Source: Arthrobacter sp. S41 (GTDB lineage: Bacteria > Actinomycetota > Actinomycetes > Actinomycetales > Micrococcaceae). From it: a stretch of 64,000 nt of DNA. Both the position numbers and the translations under genes were made by a program. Numbering within the stretch: position 1 is the stretch's first letter; each line of letters opens with the position of its first letter. Positions 1 to 11,236 of this stretch are shown piece by piece. Location of the stretch: contig NZ_SIHY01000002.1 of NCBI RefSeq assembly GCF_004320535.1, positions 1 to 64,000 of the forward strand. Reading direction: 5' to 3'. A model generated the notes under the pieces. That model ran no database searches, was not told the DNA's origin, and saw only the letters and a list, made by a program, of their open reading frames with translations.

Positions 1-183
1 AAAAAACACTCAAGAACATCACACGGGGGTGCAATGCCTCAAGCAAATGTTATGTATTCACCAAATAAAATAAATATTCGGTATCAACAAACTTGGCACA
101 CTATTGAGTTCTCAAACAACAAACACTCTCGACACCACAACCACCATTTCTCAGTGACTGCTTCGCTCCGGAGCAACTTTTCA
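1..183 (-). other. 5' leader of an rRNA operon (16S gene beyond left edge)
   Basis: Read on the minus strand, this stretch carries the conserved actinobacterial pre-rRNA leader block at 95-123 (gagaactcaatagtgtgcc core). In Arthrobacter-like genomes that block sits just upstream of 16S rRNA and belongs to the antitermination and RNase processing region. The AT-rich segment at 45-85 lies between it and the expected 16S start. No mature 16S sequence is visible, so the gene must begin just left of base 1. There is no credible protein gene in 1-459; the 61-codon open frame at 231-416 overlaps the promoter and leader and resembles nothing known. Confidence 0.8.
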
Positions 184-211
184 AGCTTACCACCGCGCTA
201 ACCAAAGTCAA
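184..211 (-). promoter_or_regulatory. rRNA operon promoter
   Basis: On the minus strand a TTGACT hexamer (206-211) is followed, after a 16-nt spacer, by TAAGCT (184-189). These match sigma-70-type -35 and -10 elements. They lie directly upstream of the conserved rRNA leader, which fits a strong rRNA promoter. Further promoters may exist between here and the tyrS terminator at 388-434, but I could not identify one confidently. Confidence 0.75.
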
Positions 212-387
212 CTCGATGTTTCCAGCTTGTTTACCCCACTGTTTCTTTCAGACCTTTTCGGCCCGTCCGGATCAGCGGCGCGAGATAAGACTCTACACGG
301 ATTCCCACCCGGCGCAAAATCGGCTTCCGTGTCGTATTTAGTGGCCTATTCCCACTCCGACTAGTGCTTTTAGTATCCATGTACAAC

Positions 388-436
388 AAAACCACCAAAA
401 AAGTGTGCTGCTTCACAACATTTTCTGGTGGTTTCG
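388..436 (-). terminator. Likely tyrS terminator
   Basis: A 9-bp inverted repeat (aaaccacca at 389-397, tggtggttt at 426-434) lies just downstream of tyrS on the minus strand. It separates tyrS from the rRNA promoter. The loop is long and contains further short pairing. The T-rich 3' arm fits an intrinsic terminator. Confidence 0.55.
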
Positions 437-459
437 TGTAATACGGGTCCGGCTGAGGG

Positions 460-1794
460 TTACTTGCTCAGTTCAACAACAGCCATGTTCTTCTTACCGC
501 GGCGCACAATTGCGTAACGACCGTGGAGGAAGTCCGACTCGCTAAGTACGGAGTCGATACCTTCAACCTTTTCGTTATTCACGTAGGCGCCGCCTTCGCT
601 GACAGTGCGTCGAGCCTCCGACTGAGACTTACTCAGTCCCGAAGCAACCAGCACGTTGAGGATGCCAAGATCCTCGGCACGCACCTGGGCAGTTGGGAGT
701 TCTGCGATGACGGATTCAAGCGTTGGCAAATCGATCGCGCTCAGATCGCCATTGCCAAAGACCGCAGCCGAAGCAGCAATAACTTGCTCGGTAGCCTGTT
801 CGCCGTGCACCAAGGAAGTGACTTCCCAAGCAAGGGTGCGCTGGGCAACCCGCTTGAACGGACGCTCGGCGATTTCAACCTCTAGGGCTTCGATCTGCTC
901 GCGAGTTAAGAAGGTGAAGACCTTGAGGCGATTAGCCACATCGGCGTCTGCAGTATTCAACCAGAACTGGTAGAAGGTGTACGGGCTGCACATTTGCGCA
1001 TCCAGCCAGATGGCATTGCCCTCGGACTTACCGAACTTGGTGCCATCCGAGTTGGTGATCAGCGGAGTGCCGTAGGCGAACGCGGAGTTGCCAGTGACCT
1101 TGCGGATGAGCTCGGTGCCGCTGGTGAGGTTGCCCCACTGATCTGAGCCGCCGGTCTGCAAGGTGCAACCGTACTGACGGTTTAGCTCCAGGTAGTCGTA
1201 GCCCTGCAGGACCTGATAGGAGAATTCGGTGTAGCTGATGCCCTCATCGGAGTTCAGGCGTGCGGCCACGATCTCCTTTTTGATCATCGTGCCCACACGG
1301 AAGTACTTGCCAACATCGCGTAGGAAGTCCAGGGCCGAGAGTCCGGAGGTCCAATCCAAGTTGTTCACCAGCTGGACCGCGTTATCCCCCTCGTTGGAAA
1401 GGAAACGCGATACCTGGGCTTGGAGCTTGGCGACCCATTCGTTCACGGTCTCTTTGGTGTTGAGGGTGCGCTCTGCGGTTTGACGCGGATCGCCGATCAA
1501 ACCGGTGGAACCGCCCACCAAAGCCAGCGGCTTGTGCCCCGCGAGCTGCAAACGGCGCATGTTCAGTAGCTGAACCAGGTTGCCCAAGTGCAGGGACGGA
1601 GCGGTGGGGTCAAACCCGCAATAGTAGGTCACGGTCTGTTCGGACAGGGCACGCTCCAGCTCGGTTTCGTCGGTGGATACGTGCACTAGGCCGCGCCACT
1701 TCAGTTCCTGCCAGACGTTCTGGAAAGATGCATCATTCTTCTGTCCGGCAATCACCGGATTCTGCTTAGTTTCAGACATGCTCTCTGTGACCAA
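460..1794 (-). CDS. tyrS: Tyrosyl-tRNA synthetase
   Basis: Class I aminoacyl-tRNA synthetase that charges tRNA-Tyr with tyrosine in the cytoplasm. The Rossmann core shows the HIGH-type signature as HLGN (about residues 69-72) and the KMSKS loop as KFGKS (about 253-257). The C-terminal ~65 residues form an S4 RNA-binding domain. Length (444 aa) is normal for bacterial TyrS. The frame begins at a TTG preceded by GAAGAG with 6-nt spacing; an in-frame ATG five codons later (1779) is the alternative, although its purine stretch sits too close. It is transcribed towards the rRNA operon and separated from it by a hairpin. Function is certain; the start is not. Confidence 0.95.
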   Translation of the reverse strand: MVTESMSETKQNPVIAGQKNDASFQNVWQELKWRGLVHVSTDETELERALSEQTVTYYCGFDPTAPSLHLGNLVQLLNMRRLQLAGHKPLALVGGSTGLIGDPRQTAERTLNTKETVNEWVAKLQAQVSRFLSNEGDNAVQLVNNLDWTSGLSALDFLRDVGKYFRVGTMIKKEIVAARLNSDEGISYTEFSYQVLQGYDYLELNRQYGCTLQTGGSDQWGNLTSGTELIRKVTGNSAFAYGTPLITNSDGTKFGKSEGNAIWLDAQMCSPYTFYQFWLNTADADVANRLKVFTFLTREQIEALEVEIAERPFKRVAQRTLAWEVTSLVHGEQATEQVIAASAAVFGNGDLSAIDLPTLESVIAELPTAQVRAEDLGILNVLVASGLSKSQSEARRTVSEGGAYVNNEKVEGIDSVLSESDFLHGRYAIVRRGKKNMAVVELSK

Positions 1795-1821
1795 TTTTCG
1801 CTCTTCGTTCTGCCCCTAGTA

Positions 1822-1840
1822 CGCGTGGATAATTCACGCG
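1822..1840. terminator. Weak hairpin between helD-like gene and tyrS
   Basis: A 6-bp perfect inverted repeat (cgcgtg / cacgcg, 7-nt loop) lies downstream of the HelD-family gene on the minus strand, just before tyrS. There is no T-run, so termination is only a possibility. Confidence 0.3.
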
Positions 1841-1968
1841 CACTTGCTCTCGCGCCGCGGTTGGGGTTGCCCACCAGCGCACAACTTCCAGATTATCGCT
1901 TGGCAACACACAAGTGCCAGTTGCCTTGCCCGTCGATAATCAACAATTCGATACTCAACAACTCGCTC

Positions 1969-4218
1969 CTAGGCGCGCAATCCCTGCGGTAGCTCTTGGC
2001 TGTGGACCACGTGCAAGCGTTGGGTGGTACGGGTCATGGCTACATAGAGATCGCCCACGCCACCATCAACTTCCGCGACCAGCTGGGCCGGCTCGAGAAT
2101 CAACACACCATCAAACTCAAGGCCCTTGGACTCGCGCGCGGTGATCACCACAATGTCTTGGCTCAAACCACCCGAACCGGTTCCCACACGATCGCCATAT
2201 TTATTGCTGACCGCCTGGCGCATGCGGGCCAAATGCTGTTGTGGAACGATCACGGCCTGCAAGCCACCAGCCGAATACGTCAACTCCTGCGCCAAGGCCT
2301 CAAGGACGGTGGATTCCAGATTTTCCTCGGTGCTTTGTGTGAGCACCGGTGGCCAGTCCCCCTCACGCACGGCTTGCGGGGTGGTGATGTGTAGGCCAGC
2401 TGCTTGGGCCACTCGAACTGCCGCGTCCGCGATCTGCGCCGGCGTACGGTAGTTCACGCTCAACTCTTCAAGATTAAAGCGATCTGCGAAGAACGGCTTC
2501 AGCGCTTGGGCCCAACTGCTCGCACCGGAAGCAGCTGAAGTTTGCGCAATGTCGCCCACAATGGTGAAGGACTTCATCGGGCATCGACGCACCAACAAAC
2601 GCCACTGCATGGGCGAAAGTTCCTGCGCCTCATCAACAACAATATGTCCGTAGGCCCAGGTGCGATCGGCCACTGCACGTTCGGCAGCCGAAAGCTTCGC
2701 TGCGGTTTCCTGGTTGACCCCGGCGACCTGTTCGGCGGTAATCACCCCGTCGATCCCGGCGTTCTCCAACATCGTATGCATATTGGTCAACGCGGCCTTC
2801 GCGTTCTCAATATCCGCCTCGTATTGGGCGGTGTGGGCAGCGATATTGGGGTCCGCAAATTCGCCGAGCAGCTGCGCGGCTTCATCAAGCAGCGGCACAT
2901 CGGCCTCGGTGAAAGGTGAACCGGCCCGACGGTACAGTGCGTCGCGCTCGGCTTCCTTCAAATGCGGTGCGGCGGCTTCTAACAGGTGCGGGTTGGCAAA
3001 AAGTTCGCTCACCAGCTGCGAAGGAGTCATCGGCATCCAGCATAGGTTGAGCACAATGCGCACGTCGTAGGCTTCGCGCACTTCCTGCGGCAGGTAGGAA
3101 CGATCCGTGGTCGAGGACTGACCGGCCGATTCCTCCAGTTTGCGACGCAGCTGCTCCGCGAGATCCCCAACAAGGACCTTGGTGAAAGTTTCGCGCGCCT
3201 CGTTGTACGGCTTATGTGTGTGGCGCGCGCGTTCCCGAGCGTTGCGCACCATCTTCGGGGTCAGCGTCAGGCGGGTGCCTTCAACCACCACGGTGCGGTT
3301 CTGATCAATGAGGCGCTGACGGTTACGGACCGCGGCGGCGATGACCTTGGCCATGGACAGCTGGCCTTTAAGTCGCGCGACGGTGCGGTTGGTTTCCGGG
3401 ATCGCATGCAGGCCGTAGTACAGGTCGCCCACTGAGGACATGACCACGCCGGTCTCACCAAGGGAGGGCAGCACACGCTCGATGTAGCGCATGAAGGAAT
3501 TTGATGGGCCGACGATCAGCACACCAGCATTTTTGAGTCGTTCGCGGTATTCGTAGAGCAAAAACGCGGCACGGTGCAGGGCGACCGCGGTTTTACCGGT
3601 ACCCGGTCCGCCCTGAACTACCACCGCGCCGGGCAGCTGGGCGCGAATGATCGCGTCCTGTTCGGCCTGAATGGTACCGACGATGTCTCCCATGCGACCG
3701 GTGCGCTTTTCACGCAGCGCCGCCATCAGCGCACCCTCGCCGTGATGGGTGTGTCCCTCATCCAGCCAGGTTTCATCAAGTACGTCGTCTTCAATCCCTG
3801 CGACACCACGGCCCTTGAGCATCAGGTGGCGGCGGCGGCGTACCCCGCGCGGGTTCAGTGCGGTGGCCTGATAAAACGGGGCGGCCTCGGTGGCGCGCCA
3901 GTCGATCATCATCCGGTTCAGTTCTTCGTCGGACAGACCGATACGCCCGATGTAGCGCGGTGTTTGTTCGTCGCCGGCCATATCAAGACGGCCAAAGACC
4001 AGGCGATCCTGCACGGCGTCTAATTGGGCGATCCGGTCCTCGTACAACGTGGCAAAGGAGTCGCGTTCGGACATATTTTGGAATGTGCCGATGGCGCCCT
4101 GGGCTCGGGTGCGTTCAAGCTGCTCAACCTTCTCGGCGCGCAACTCATCAAGTCGCGCATACAGCCGGCCCACATAGTCGGATTCAGCTAACAAGTCGCG
4201 TTCGATCGTCTCGGTCAA
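1969..4218 (-). CDS. HelD-family RNA polymerase-recycling ATPase (UvrD/Rep-like)
   Basis: Superfamily 1 ATPase of the HelD group, which pries stalled or post-termination RNA polymerase off nucleic acid and, in the actinobacterial HelR branch, can protect against rifamycins (family knowledge). Visible features are an N-terminal coiled-coil-like stretch (about residues 15-45), Walker A GGPGTGKT (about 203-210), a DEAQE-type Walker B and a C-terminal TxRESKGLEFD helicase motif. The open frame reaches back to 4326, but I place the start at the TTG at 4218 because GAGGGGAA sits 6 nt upstream and similarity begins there, giving 749 aa. Whether it is a housekeeping HelD or a drug-protective HelR cannot be told from sequence alone. 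Confidence 0.85.
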   Translation of the reverse strand: MTETIERDLLAESDYVGRLYARLDELRAEKVEQLERTRAQGAIGTFQNMSERDSFATLYEDRIAQLDAVQDRLVFGRLDMAGDEQTPRYIGRIGLSDEELNRMMIDWRATEAAPFYQATALNPRGVRRRRHLMLKGRGVAGIEDDVLDETWLDEGHTHHGEGALMAALREKRTGRMGDIVGTIQAEQDAIIRAQLPGAVVVQGGPGTGKTAVALHRAAFLLYEYRERLKNAGVLIVGPSNSFMRYIERVLPSLGETGVVMSSVGDLYYGLHAIPETNRTVARLKGQLSMAKVIAAAVRNRQRLIDQNRTVVVEGTRLTLTPKMVRNARERARHTHKPYNEARETFTKVLVGDLAEQLRRKLEESAGQSSTTDRSYLPQEVREAYDVRIVLNLCWMPMTPSQLVSELFANPHLLEAAAPHLKEAERDALYRRAGSPFTEADVPLLDEAAQLLGEFADPNIAAHTAQYEADIENAKAALTNMHTMLENAGIDGVITAEQVAGVNQETAAKLSAAERAVADRTWAYGHIVVDEAQELSPMQWRLLVRRCPMKSFTIVGDIAQTSAASGASSWAQALKPFFADRFNLEELSVNYRTPAQIADAAVRVAQAAGLHITTPQAVREGDWPPVLTQSTEENLESTVLEALAQELTYSAGGLQAVIVPQQHLARMRQAVSNKYGDRVGTGSGGLSQDIVVITARESKGLEFDGVLILEPAQLVAEVDGGVGDLYVAMTRTTQRLHVVHSQELPQGLRA

Positions 4219-4389
4219 CCTAGTTCCCCTCGCGCTTAAAATCTGCTCCTGCGCAAAAACACAGGACAGATAATGATACGCGCCTAAGGTGGCTCGGAAC
4301 GAATCCTCGCGGACCCTAGGCGTCATCTACTTAGTGTGTGCACCAACGCGGTTTCCCGGCGCCAAGATCACGCCCGGAATTTGGTGGCT

Positions 4390-4423
4390 CAGAGCATTGG
4401 TAGCCCAGAGCATTGGTAGCTCA
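4390..4423. repeat. Short tandem duplication at the apt stop codon
   Basis: The block cagagcattggtagc occurs twice in direct succession with one or two base differences, ending at the apt stop codon. It looks like a recent small slippage duplication in the 3' flank. No function is evident. The rest of 4219-4420 holds no gene that I can support. Confidence 0.6.
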
Positions 4424-4954
4424 GACCAGTTGCAGGCTGCGCACGTCGTAACCGGACAGTTTTTTGCGCCCTGCAAGTTCCTCAAGTTCCAAGATGACGC
4501 CGACGCCTGCGACGACGCCTCCGGCACGTTCGATCAATCGGGCCGAGGAACCAACCGTGCCGCCGGTGGCCAGCACGTCGTCCAGCACTAATACTCGGGT
4601 GCCCGGTGCGATCTCATCCTTATGGATTTCCAGCGAGGCGGACCCATATTCCAGGGTGTAGTCGTCGCGGAATACCTCACGCGGTAACTTGCCCGCCTTA
4701 CGAATGGTCAACATGCCCTTGCCCGATGCGTAGGCTGCCGCCGCGGCCAGCACAAAACCACGCGCTTCCAGCCCAGCCACAATGTCGTAGCTGCCAGCGA
4801 ACGGCGCGATCAGTTCATCAACGAGGCGTCGTAGTCCGATCGGATCGGCAAATACTGGGGTGAGGTCCTTAAAGGAGATACCTGGCTGTGGGTAATCGGG
4901 CACTACCGCGCACAGTCGATCCAGCAGGTCTGTAATGCTCTCGTTATTAGTCAC
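4421..4954 (-). CDS. apt: Adenine phosphoribosyltransferase
   Basis: Salvage enzyme that converts adenine and PRPP to AMP in the cytoplasm. The type I phosphoribosyltransferase PRPP-binding motif is clear (VLVLDDVLATGGT). The N-terminal part reads PDYPQPGISFKDLTP, the usual Apt opening. The frame extends to 5038, but the first 28 residues look unlike Apt. I place the start at the GTG at 4954, giving 177 aa, the normal family length. An AAGGA lies about 15 nt upstream, rather far for a ribosome site, so initiation may be weak or leaderless. The longer frame would overlap the aldo/keto reductase stop codon; the chosen start leaves an 80-nt gap. Confidence 0.92.
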   Translation of the reverse strand: MTNNESITDLLDRLCAVVPDYPQPGISFKDLTPVFADPIGLRRLVDELIAPFAGSYDIVAGLEARGFVLAAAAAYASGKGMLTIRKAGKLPREVFRDDYTLEYGSASLEIHKDEIAPGTRVLVLDDVLATGGTVGSSARLIERAGGVVAGVGVILELEELAGRKKLSGYDVRSLQLV

Positions 4955-4960
4955 GCATAA

Positions 4961-6012
<1,052 letters not shown>

Positions 6013-6092
6013 GAGTGCAACTTCCTGTTCTGAGATGTTCTGGGGTGCTAAAAATTACTGGCTGCGCCGTGATGTACCGGCGGATCGAAGTC

Positions 6093-6929
6093 TTAATCCT
6101 CTAGATCCATGGCAGATGAGAGTTCACGATGGGCATCTACCTGAGCCAGGAGCTGCTGTGCCTTCTGCTCTGCGCCGGCGACGATGTCCGCGCCGGCCAC
6201 AAATCGCTGCGGAGGTGTTGGCAGCGCCGCCAAAGTCACCAAGGCTTGACCCAACTTGGCAGGATCGCCTCCCTGCTTTCCGTTCATGGCCTTCCACGCG
6301 GCGATCGTTGAACTGGTTCGTTCCTGATAGTCGCTAATCGACAGTTCAGGCCAGATCGATGAGGCGCCTTCCACTAGCAGTTCGGTGCGGAAGAAACCTG
6401 GCTCAACAACGGTGGTCCCGATACCGTAGGGGTCAAGATCAAAGTGCAGGGATTCCATCCAGCCTTCCAGCGCAAACTTCGAGGCTGCGTAGGCGGCACA
6501 GAATTCTTGTCCGATCAGCCCGGCGGCCGAGGTGATAGTGAAAATGTGACCGCTGCGCTGGGCGCGCATGGTGGGCAGAATGGCGCGGGTGACGTTCAGC
6601 GGACCAAAAAAGTTGGTTTCCATTTGCAGGCGCATCTGCCGGTCGCTGATTTCTTCAAAATATCCGGCGTAGAAGTTACCAGCGTTATTGACCAACACGT
6701 CGATGCTTCCAAAATGTTCTACGGTTGCTTCTGCCGCGGCCACCGCAGCTTCGGCGTTGGTGATGTCTAGTGAGAGTGGCAAAAGGTTTTTGTGCTCGCC
6801 CAGTGCAGCGGTGACTTTTTTGGCGTCGCGGGCGGTGCCCACCACGCGGTGTCCGGCGTTCAGTGCCGCCTTGGCCAGTTCGATGCCCATGCCGCGGGCT
6901 GCTCCGGTGATAAACCAAACGTTGCTCAT
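6093..6929 (-). CDS. Short-chain dehydrogenase/reductase
   Basis: Classical SDR oxidoreductase with a Rossmann NAD(P)-binding fold. The TGxxxGxG motif is TGAARGMG (8-15) and NNAG lies at 81-84. The catalytic residues are Ser134, Tyr147 and Lys151 (YAASK). The Thr-Ala-Arg-Asp stretch after beta-2 (GTARD) suggests NADP preference. Length is 278 aa. A GAAAGG precedes the ATG. It is transcribed divergently from the XRE/MmyB-like regulator at 7076 across about 146 nt, an arrangement often seen when the regulator controls the neighbouring oxidoreductase. The substrate is unknown. Confidence 0.9.
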   Translation of the reverse strand: MSNVWFITGAARGMGIELAKAALNAGHRVVGTARDAKKVTAALGEHKNLLPLSLDITNAEAAVAAAEATVEHFGSIDVLVNNAGNFYAGYFEEISDRQMRLQMETNFFGPLNVTRAILPTMRAQRSGHIFTITSAAGLIGQEFCAAYAASKFALEGWMESLHFDLDPYGIGTTVVEPGFFRTELLVEGASSIWPELSISDYQERTSSTIAAWKAMNGKQGGDPAKLGQALVTLAALPTPPQRFVAGADIVAGAEQKAQQLLAQVDAHRELSSAMDLED

Positions 6930-7075
6930 AATGGTGCCTTTCGTTGTGCAATACCTTGAGGTTCTAGGGTCGATGCATCAATTCAATCGTCGGCCGAAGT
7001 GCTGAGCCAGACCCTGATTATGGGTTCCCCAGCAGGGCACCTTTAGCGCGTGAGTGGTGCTGTATCGTCGAAAAT

Positions 7076-7984
7076 ATGGACCACCAGGATGACCTCAGCC
7101 AGTTCCTCATTTCGCGCCGCGCCAAGTTGAACCTGCAACAAGTTGGGCTCCCCGATTACGGTGGACGCCGACGCGTTCCAGGATTGCGCCGCGAAGAAGT
7201 GGCCCTTTTGGCGGGCATGAGCGCCGAGTATTACAAGCGCCTGGAGCGTGGTAACGCCAAGGGTGTCTCCGAATCGGTGATCAACGGCATCAGCCGGGCC
7301 CTACAACTTAATTCGGCTGAGCACTCCCATTTGCTCGATCTGGTTCGGGCAGTGAATGTGGGAGCCAGTTCGCAGCGTCGAGCTGCGCCACGCAAAACTC
7401 AGCTGAGCGCCGACGTGCTCCAGACGATTAGCGCGATGTCGACGGTCCCGGTTTTTGTGCAAAATGGTCGGCTGGACGCGATCGCCACCAACGATCTTGG
7501 TCGCGCGTTATTTTCACCCATGTTCCAGGACCAATCACAACCGGTGAATGCTGCGCGCTTTATTTTTCTCGATCCGAAAGCTCAAGAGTTTTACCGGGAT
7601 TGGGAAGCAAACGCGCACCAAATTGTGGCACTTCTGCGTGCCGAAGCTGGTCGTTCGCCCTATGACCGGCAATTAAGCGATCTGGTTGGCGAGCTGTCCA
7701 CCCGTAGTAACTTTTTTGGCAAATTGTGGGGCGCTCATGATGTGCGCGAGCACCGCACCGGAACCAAGAGCGTTCATCATCCCTTGGTCGGCGATCTGGA
7801 TCTGACCTATGTGGGGGTGGACTTGTCGGTGGACCGTGGGAACCAGATGCTAATTTTCTCCGCCGAACCTGGCTCCGCTTCGCATGATGGACTGCAGATT
7901 TTGGCGCAGTGGACCAAAACTGCACCCGCTCAGTCGCCCGTCGACAAACTGGCGCATCACTCCGAGACACGTCGAGATAGTTAA
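7076..7984 (+). CDS. XRE-family regulator with MmyB-like ligand-binding domain
   Basis: Transcription factor with an N-terminal helix-turn-helix (about residues 8-75; RRVPGLRREEVALLAGMS is the hallmark of this group) and a C-terminal MmyB-like sensory domain (about 105-285) containing the conserved RSNFFGKLWGAHDV stretch. Members bind small hydrophobic ligands and often repress or activate a divergently transcribed dehydrogenase. Here the divergent gene is the SDR at 6929, followed by an aldo/keto reductase. A TATCGT hexamer lies 7 nt before the ATG and there is no Shine-Dalgarno sequence, so the transcript may be leaderless. The ligand is not predictable. Confidence 0.9.
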   Translation: MDHQDDLSQFLISRRAKLNLQQVGLPDYGGRRRVPGLRREEVALLAGMSAEYYKRLERGNAKGVSESVINGISRALQLNSAEHSHLLDLVRAVNVGASSQRRAAPRKTQLSADVLQTISAMSTVPVFVQNGRLDAIATNDLGRALFSPMFQDQSQPVNAARFIFLDPKAQEFYRDWEANAHQIVALLRAEAGRSPYDRQLSDLVGELSTRSNFFGKLWGAHDVREHRTGTKSVHHPLVGDLDLTYVGVDLSVDRGNQMLIFSAEPGSASHDGLQILAQWTKTAPAQSPVDKLAHHSETRRDS

Positions 7985-8051
7985 ACGCGAGGCCTTAATG
8001 TTGGTGGGGATCAGGATCGGCAGCATACTCAGGTCCTGTGCCGTGCCGGAT

Positions 8052-8792
8052 CTAACGAGGCAATAGCCGATCGCTAGGCCATGGGAGCAAGGTCGGGAAT
8101 TCGGCGCCGTCGGCTGCGGCCGTAGCCCGCACCACACCGCCCGCCGGTCGTCCGGCCAACCATGCGGCCAGGTCAAAATCGGTTCCTTCCAACACCCACG
8201 AATGTGGTCCGTCGCCGAGCACCAGAGGCTTTTTCCCCAGTGGTTGCAACACGATTCGATCGGTTGGCCGAACACGCGCACCGAGGGCACGCAACAGGTG
8301 CTCGGAAAATTCCTGTGGCCAGCTGGCCGCCGGGCGTAGCTGCGCGTCCAGATCGGTCGCGTGGATGAGCATCTCACGCCAGGTTGCGTACATCATGTCG
8401 GCGACCTTGGCCCCGGGACGGTAACCGACCGGTTCATCCCAGCGTTCACGTGCTTCGGGGAGCACGGCGCGCAATTCATCCAGCGAAGCGGCCACAAGTT
8501 CGCGTAGCTTTTCCGGACGCAGTAAGGCCACCATGTTGATGGCTTCGGTCCGGCCAGTTGTTCCCCCGTCGTACATTTGAGGAAGCTGCGCTTGTCCGGC
8601 GTGGACAAACTGACGGTGCGCGGCCTGCGCGAGTGAATGCAGGTGCGCCACGAGCTGCGCGGTGCTCCATCCGGGCAACGAGCTTGGCTTGGCAAAAACT
8701 TCGTCCGGCAGCGCGGCCAGCTGGGCCTGCAATTCATCTAAGGCGGAGGTTACCTGCTTGATCAGTTCACCCGGAGGAAGTTCATATGTCAT
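8052..8792 (-). CDS. Maleylpyruvate isomerase / DinB-like mycothiol-dependent family protein
   Basis: Predicted member of the actinobacterial MDMPI/TIGR03083 group, a four-helix DinB-like fold that can bind a metal and may use mycothiol. The N-terminal helix pattern (LPGWSTAQLVAHLHSLAQAAHR) contains the WS-x(4)-L-x(2)-HL signature and its conserved His. The C-terminal part (about 170-245) resembles the MDMPI C-terminal domain. I chose the ATG at 8792 (246 aa); a GTG three codons upstream (8801) is possible and neither has a convincing ribosome site. It converges with the regulator at 7984. The specific reaction is unknown; most members are uncharacterised. Confidence 0.75.
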   Translation of the reverse strand: MTYELPPGELIKQVTSALDELQAQLAALPDEVFAKPSSLPGWSTAQLVAHLHSLAQAAHRQFVHAGQAQLPQMYDGGTTGRTEAINMVALLRPEKLRELVAASLDELRAVLPEARERWDEPVGYRPGAKVADMMYATWREMLIHATDLDAQLRPAASWPQEFSEHLLRALGARVRPTDRIVLQPLGKKPLVLGDGPHSWVLEGTDFDLAAWLAGRPAGGVVRATAAADGAEFPTLLPWPSDRLLPR

Positions 8793-8868
8793 GGCACACA
8801 CTCTAGCGTTGGTGCGGGTCGAACAAAAGCCGTCTCACCTCGGTGCAAGGCCCGCGCGGTGAGGGCAG

Positions 8869-8923
8869 AAAAAGACCACGGTCGACGCGGCCACACATTT
8901 GTGGTGATGCGTCGACCGTGGTC
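8869..8923 (-). terminator. argH intrinsic terminator
   Basis: A perfect 15-bp inverted repeat (gaccacggtcgacgc at 8874-8888, gcgtcgaccgtggtc at 8909-8923) is followed on the minus strand by five T's (8869-8873). The loop also contains a small hairpin. It sits 16 nt after the argH stop, so it is a textbook intrinsic terminator. Confidence 0.9.
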
Positions 8924-8939
8924 GTTGAGCGCTAACGGG

Positions 8940-10441
<1,502 letters not shown>

Positions 10442-10575
10442 TGTTGCGTTGAATCATGCAGCCTCGCTTCGGGCAGGACACACAGGAAACTCGAAATTTA
10501 ATCTCTTCCAGTCCACGTCGCCCGGGCGTATGGTGATGACCATAACCGAATCGGAACTACCTTCGGAGGTACGAA

Positions 10576-11127
10576 ATGGAAATCCAGTTGTACCGGGGCG
10601 ACATCACCACCCTGCACGTTGATGCCATTGTGAACGCGGCCAACCCATCGTTGTTGGGCGGTGGAGGTGTTGATGGAGCGATTCATGACGCCGCCGGGCC
10701 CGGCCTGCTCGCCGCATGTCGCGAAGTTCGCGCCCAGCGCTATCCCGATGGGATTCCCTCGGGAATTGCTGTGGCTACCAAGGCCGGTGATCTGCACGCC
10801 AAATGGGTCATCCATACCGCAGCGCCGAACTTGGCACTGATCAAACCAAATCCGAAAATTCTCAACGACTGCTTTGTGAACTCGTTGTACGTGGCCGCAC
10901 GCCACGACGCGCATTCCATCGCTTTCCCGGCGATCGGGGCCGGGGCCTTCGGCTGGGATCCGCAACAGGTTGCCGACATTGCCTTTGAAGCAATCTCGCG
11001 GTGGATCGACACCAACAAACATATTTCGCCGATCCATAAGATCGTGTTGGTCGCCCACACCGATGAAGTTCAGGTCGCTTTTGAGCGGGCCTTCTCGTTG
11101 GATGCGGTAGCCGAATTGGCAGCCTAA
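10576..11127 (+). CDS. Macrodomain protein (O-acetyl-ADP-ribose deacetylase type)
   Basis: Macrodomain of the MacroD/YmdB class, which binds ADP-ribose and typically hydrolyses O-acetyl-ADP-ribose or removes ADP-ribose from acidic residues. Signatures: GDIT near residue 8, VDAIVNAANPSLLGGGGVDGAIHDAAG (about 15-41) and the second substrate loop IAFPAIGAGAFGWDP (about 114-128). At 183 aa it is a stand-alone domain. The ribosome site is GGAGG seven nt before the ATG. It points away from argH and converges on the DUF222-HNH gene, sharing a bidirectional terminator. No ADP-ribosyltransferase partner is visible nearby. Confidence 0.92.
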   Translation: MEIQLYRGDITTLHVDAIVNAANPSLLGGGGVDGAIHDAAGPGLLAACREVRAQRYPDGIPSGIAVATKAGDLHAKWVIHTAAPNLALIKPNPKILNDCFVNSLYVAARHDAHSIAFPAIGAGAFGWDPQQVADIAFEAISRWIDTNKHISPIHKIVLVAHTDEVQVAFERAFSLDAVAELAA

Positions 11128-11136
11128 GCCGAGAGA

Positions 11137-11195
11137 CAAAAACTGCCACGTTGTTCGCACAGTGTTTCACTGATCGAACAAGGTGGCAGTTTTTG
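11137..11195. terminator. Bidirectional terminator between macrodomain and HNH genes
   Basis: An inverted repeat pairs caaaaactgccac (11137-11149) with gtggcagtttttg (11183-11195), and ttgttcg with cgaacaa inside it. A-run and T-run flanks make it function in either direction for these convergent genes. Confidence 0.85.
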
Positions 11196-11236
11196 TGTGG
11201 TCTTGCGGGTTGGTGGGGCTTGGGTATTACTCGGGT

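Noticed and set aside
231-416. 61-codon frame on the minus strand
   Set aside because: It overlaps the rRNA promoter and leader; no ribosome site or recognisable protein.
10498-11160. 220-codon frame antisense to the macrodomain gene
   Set aside because: A mirror of a strongly conserved gene; protein content is not recognisable.
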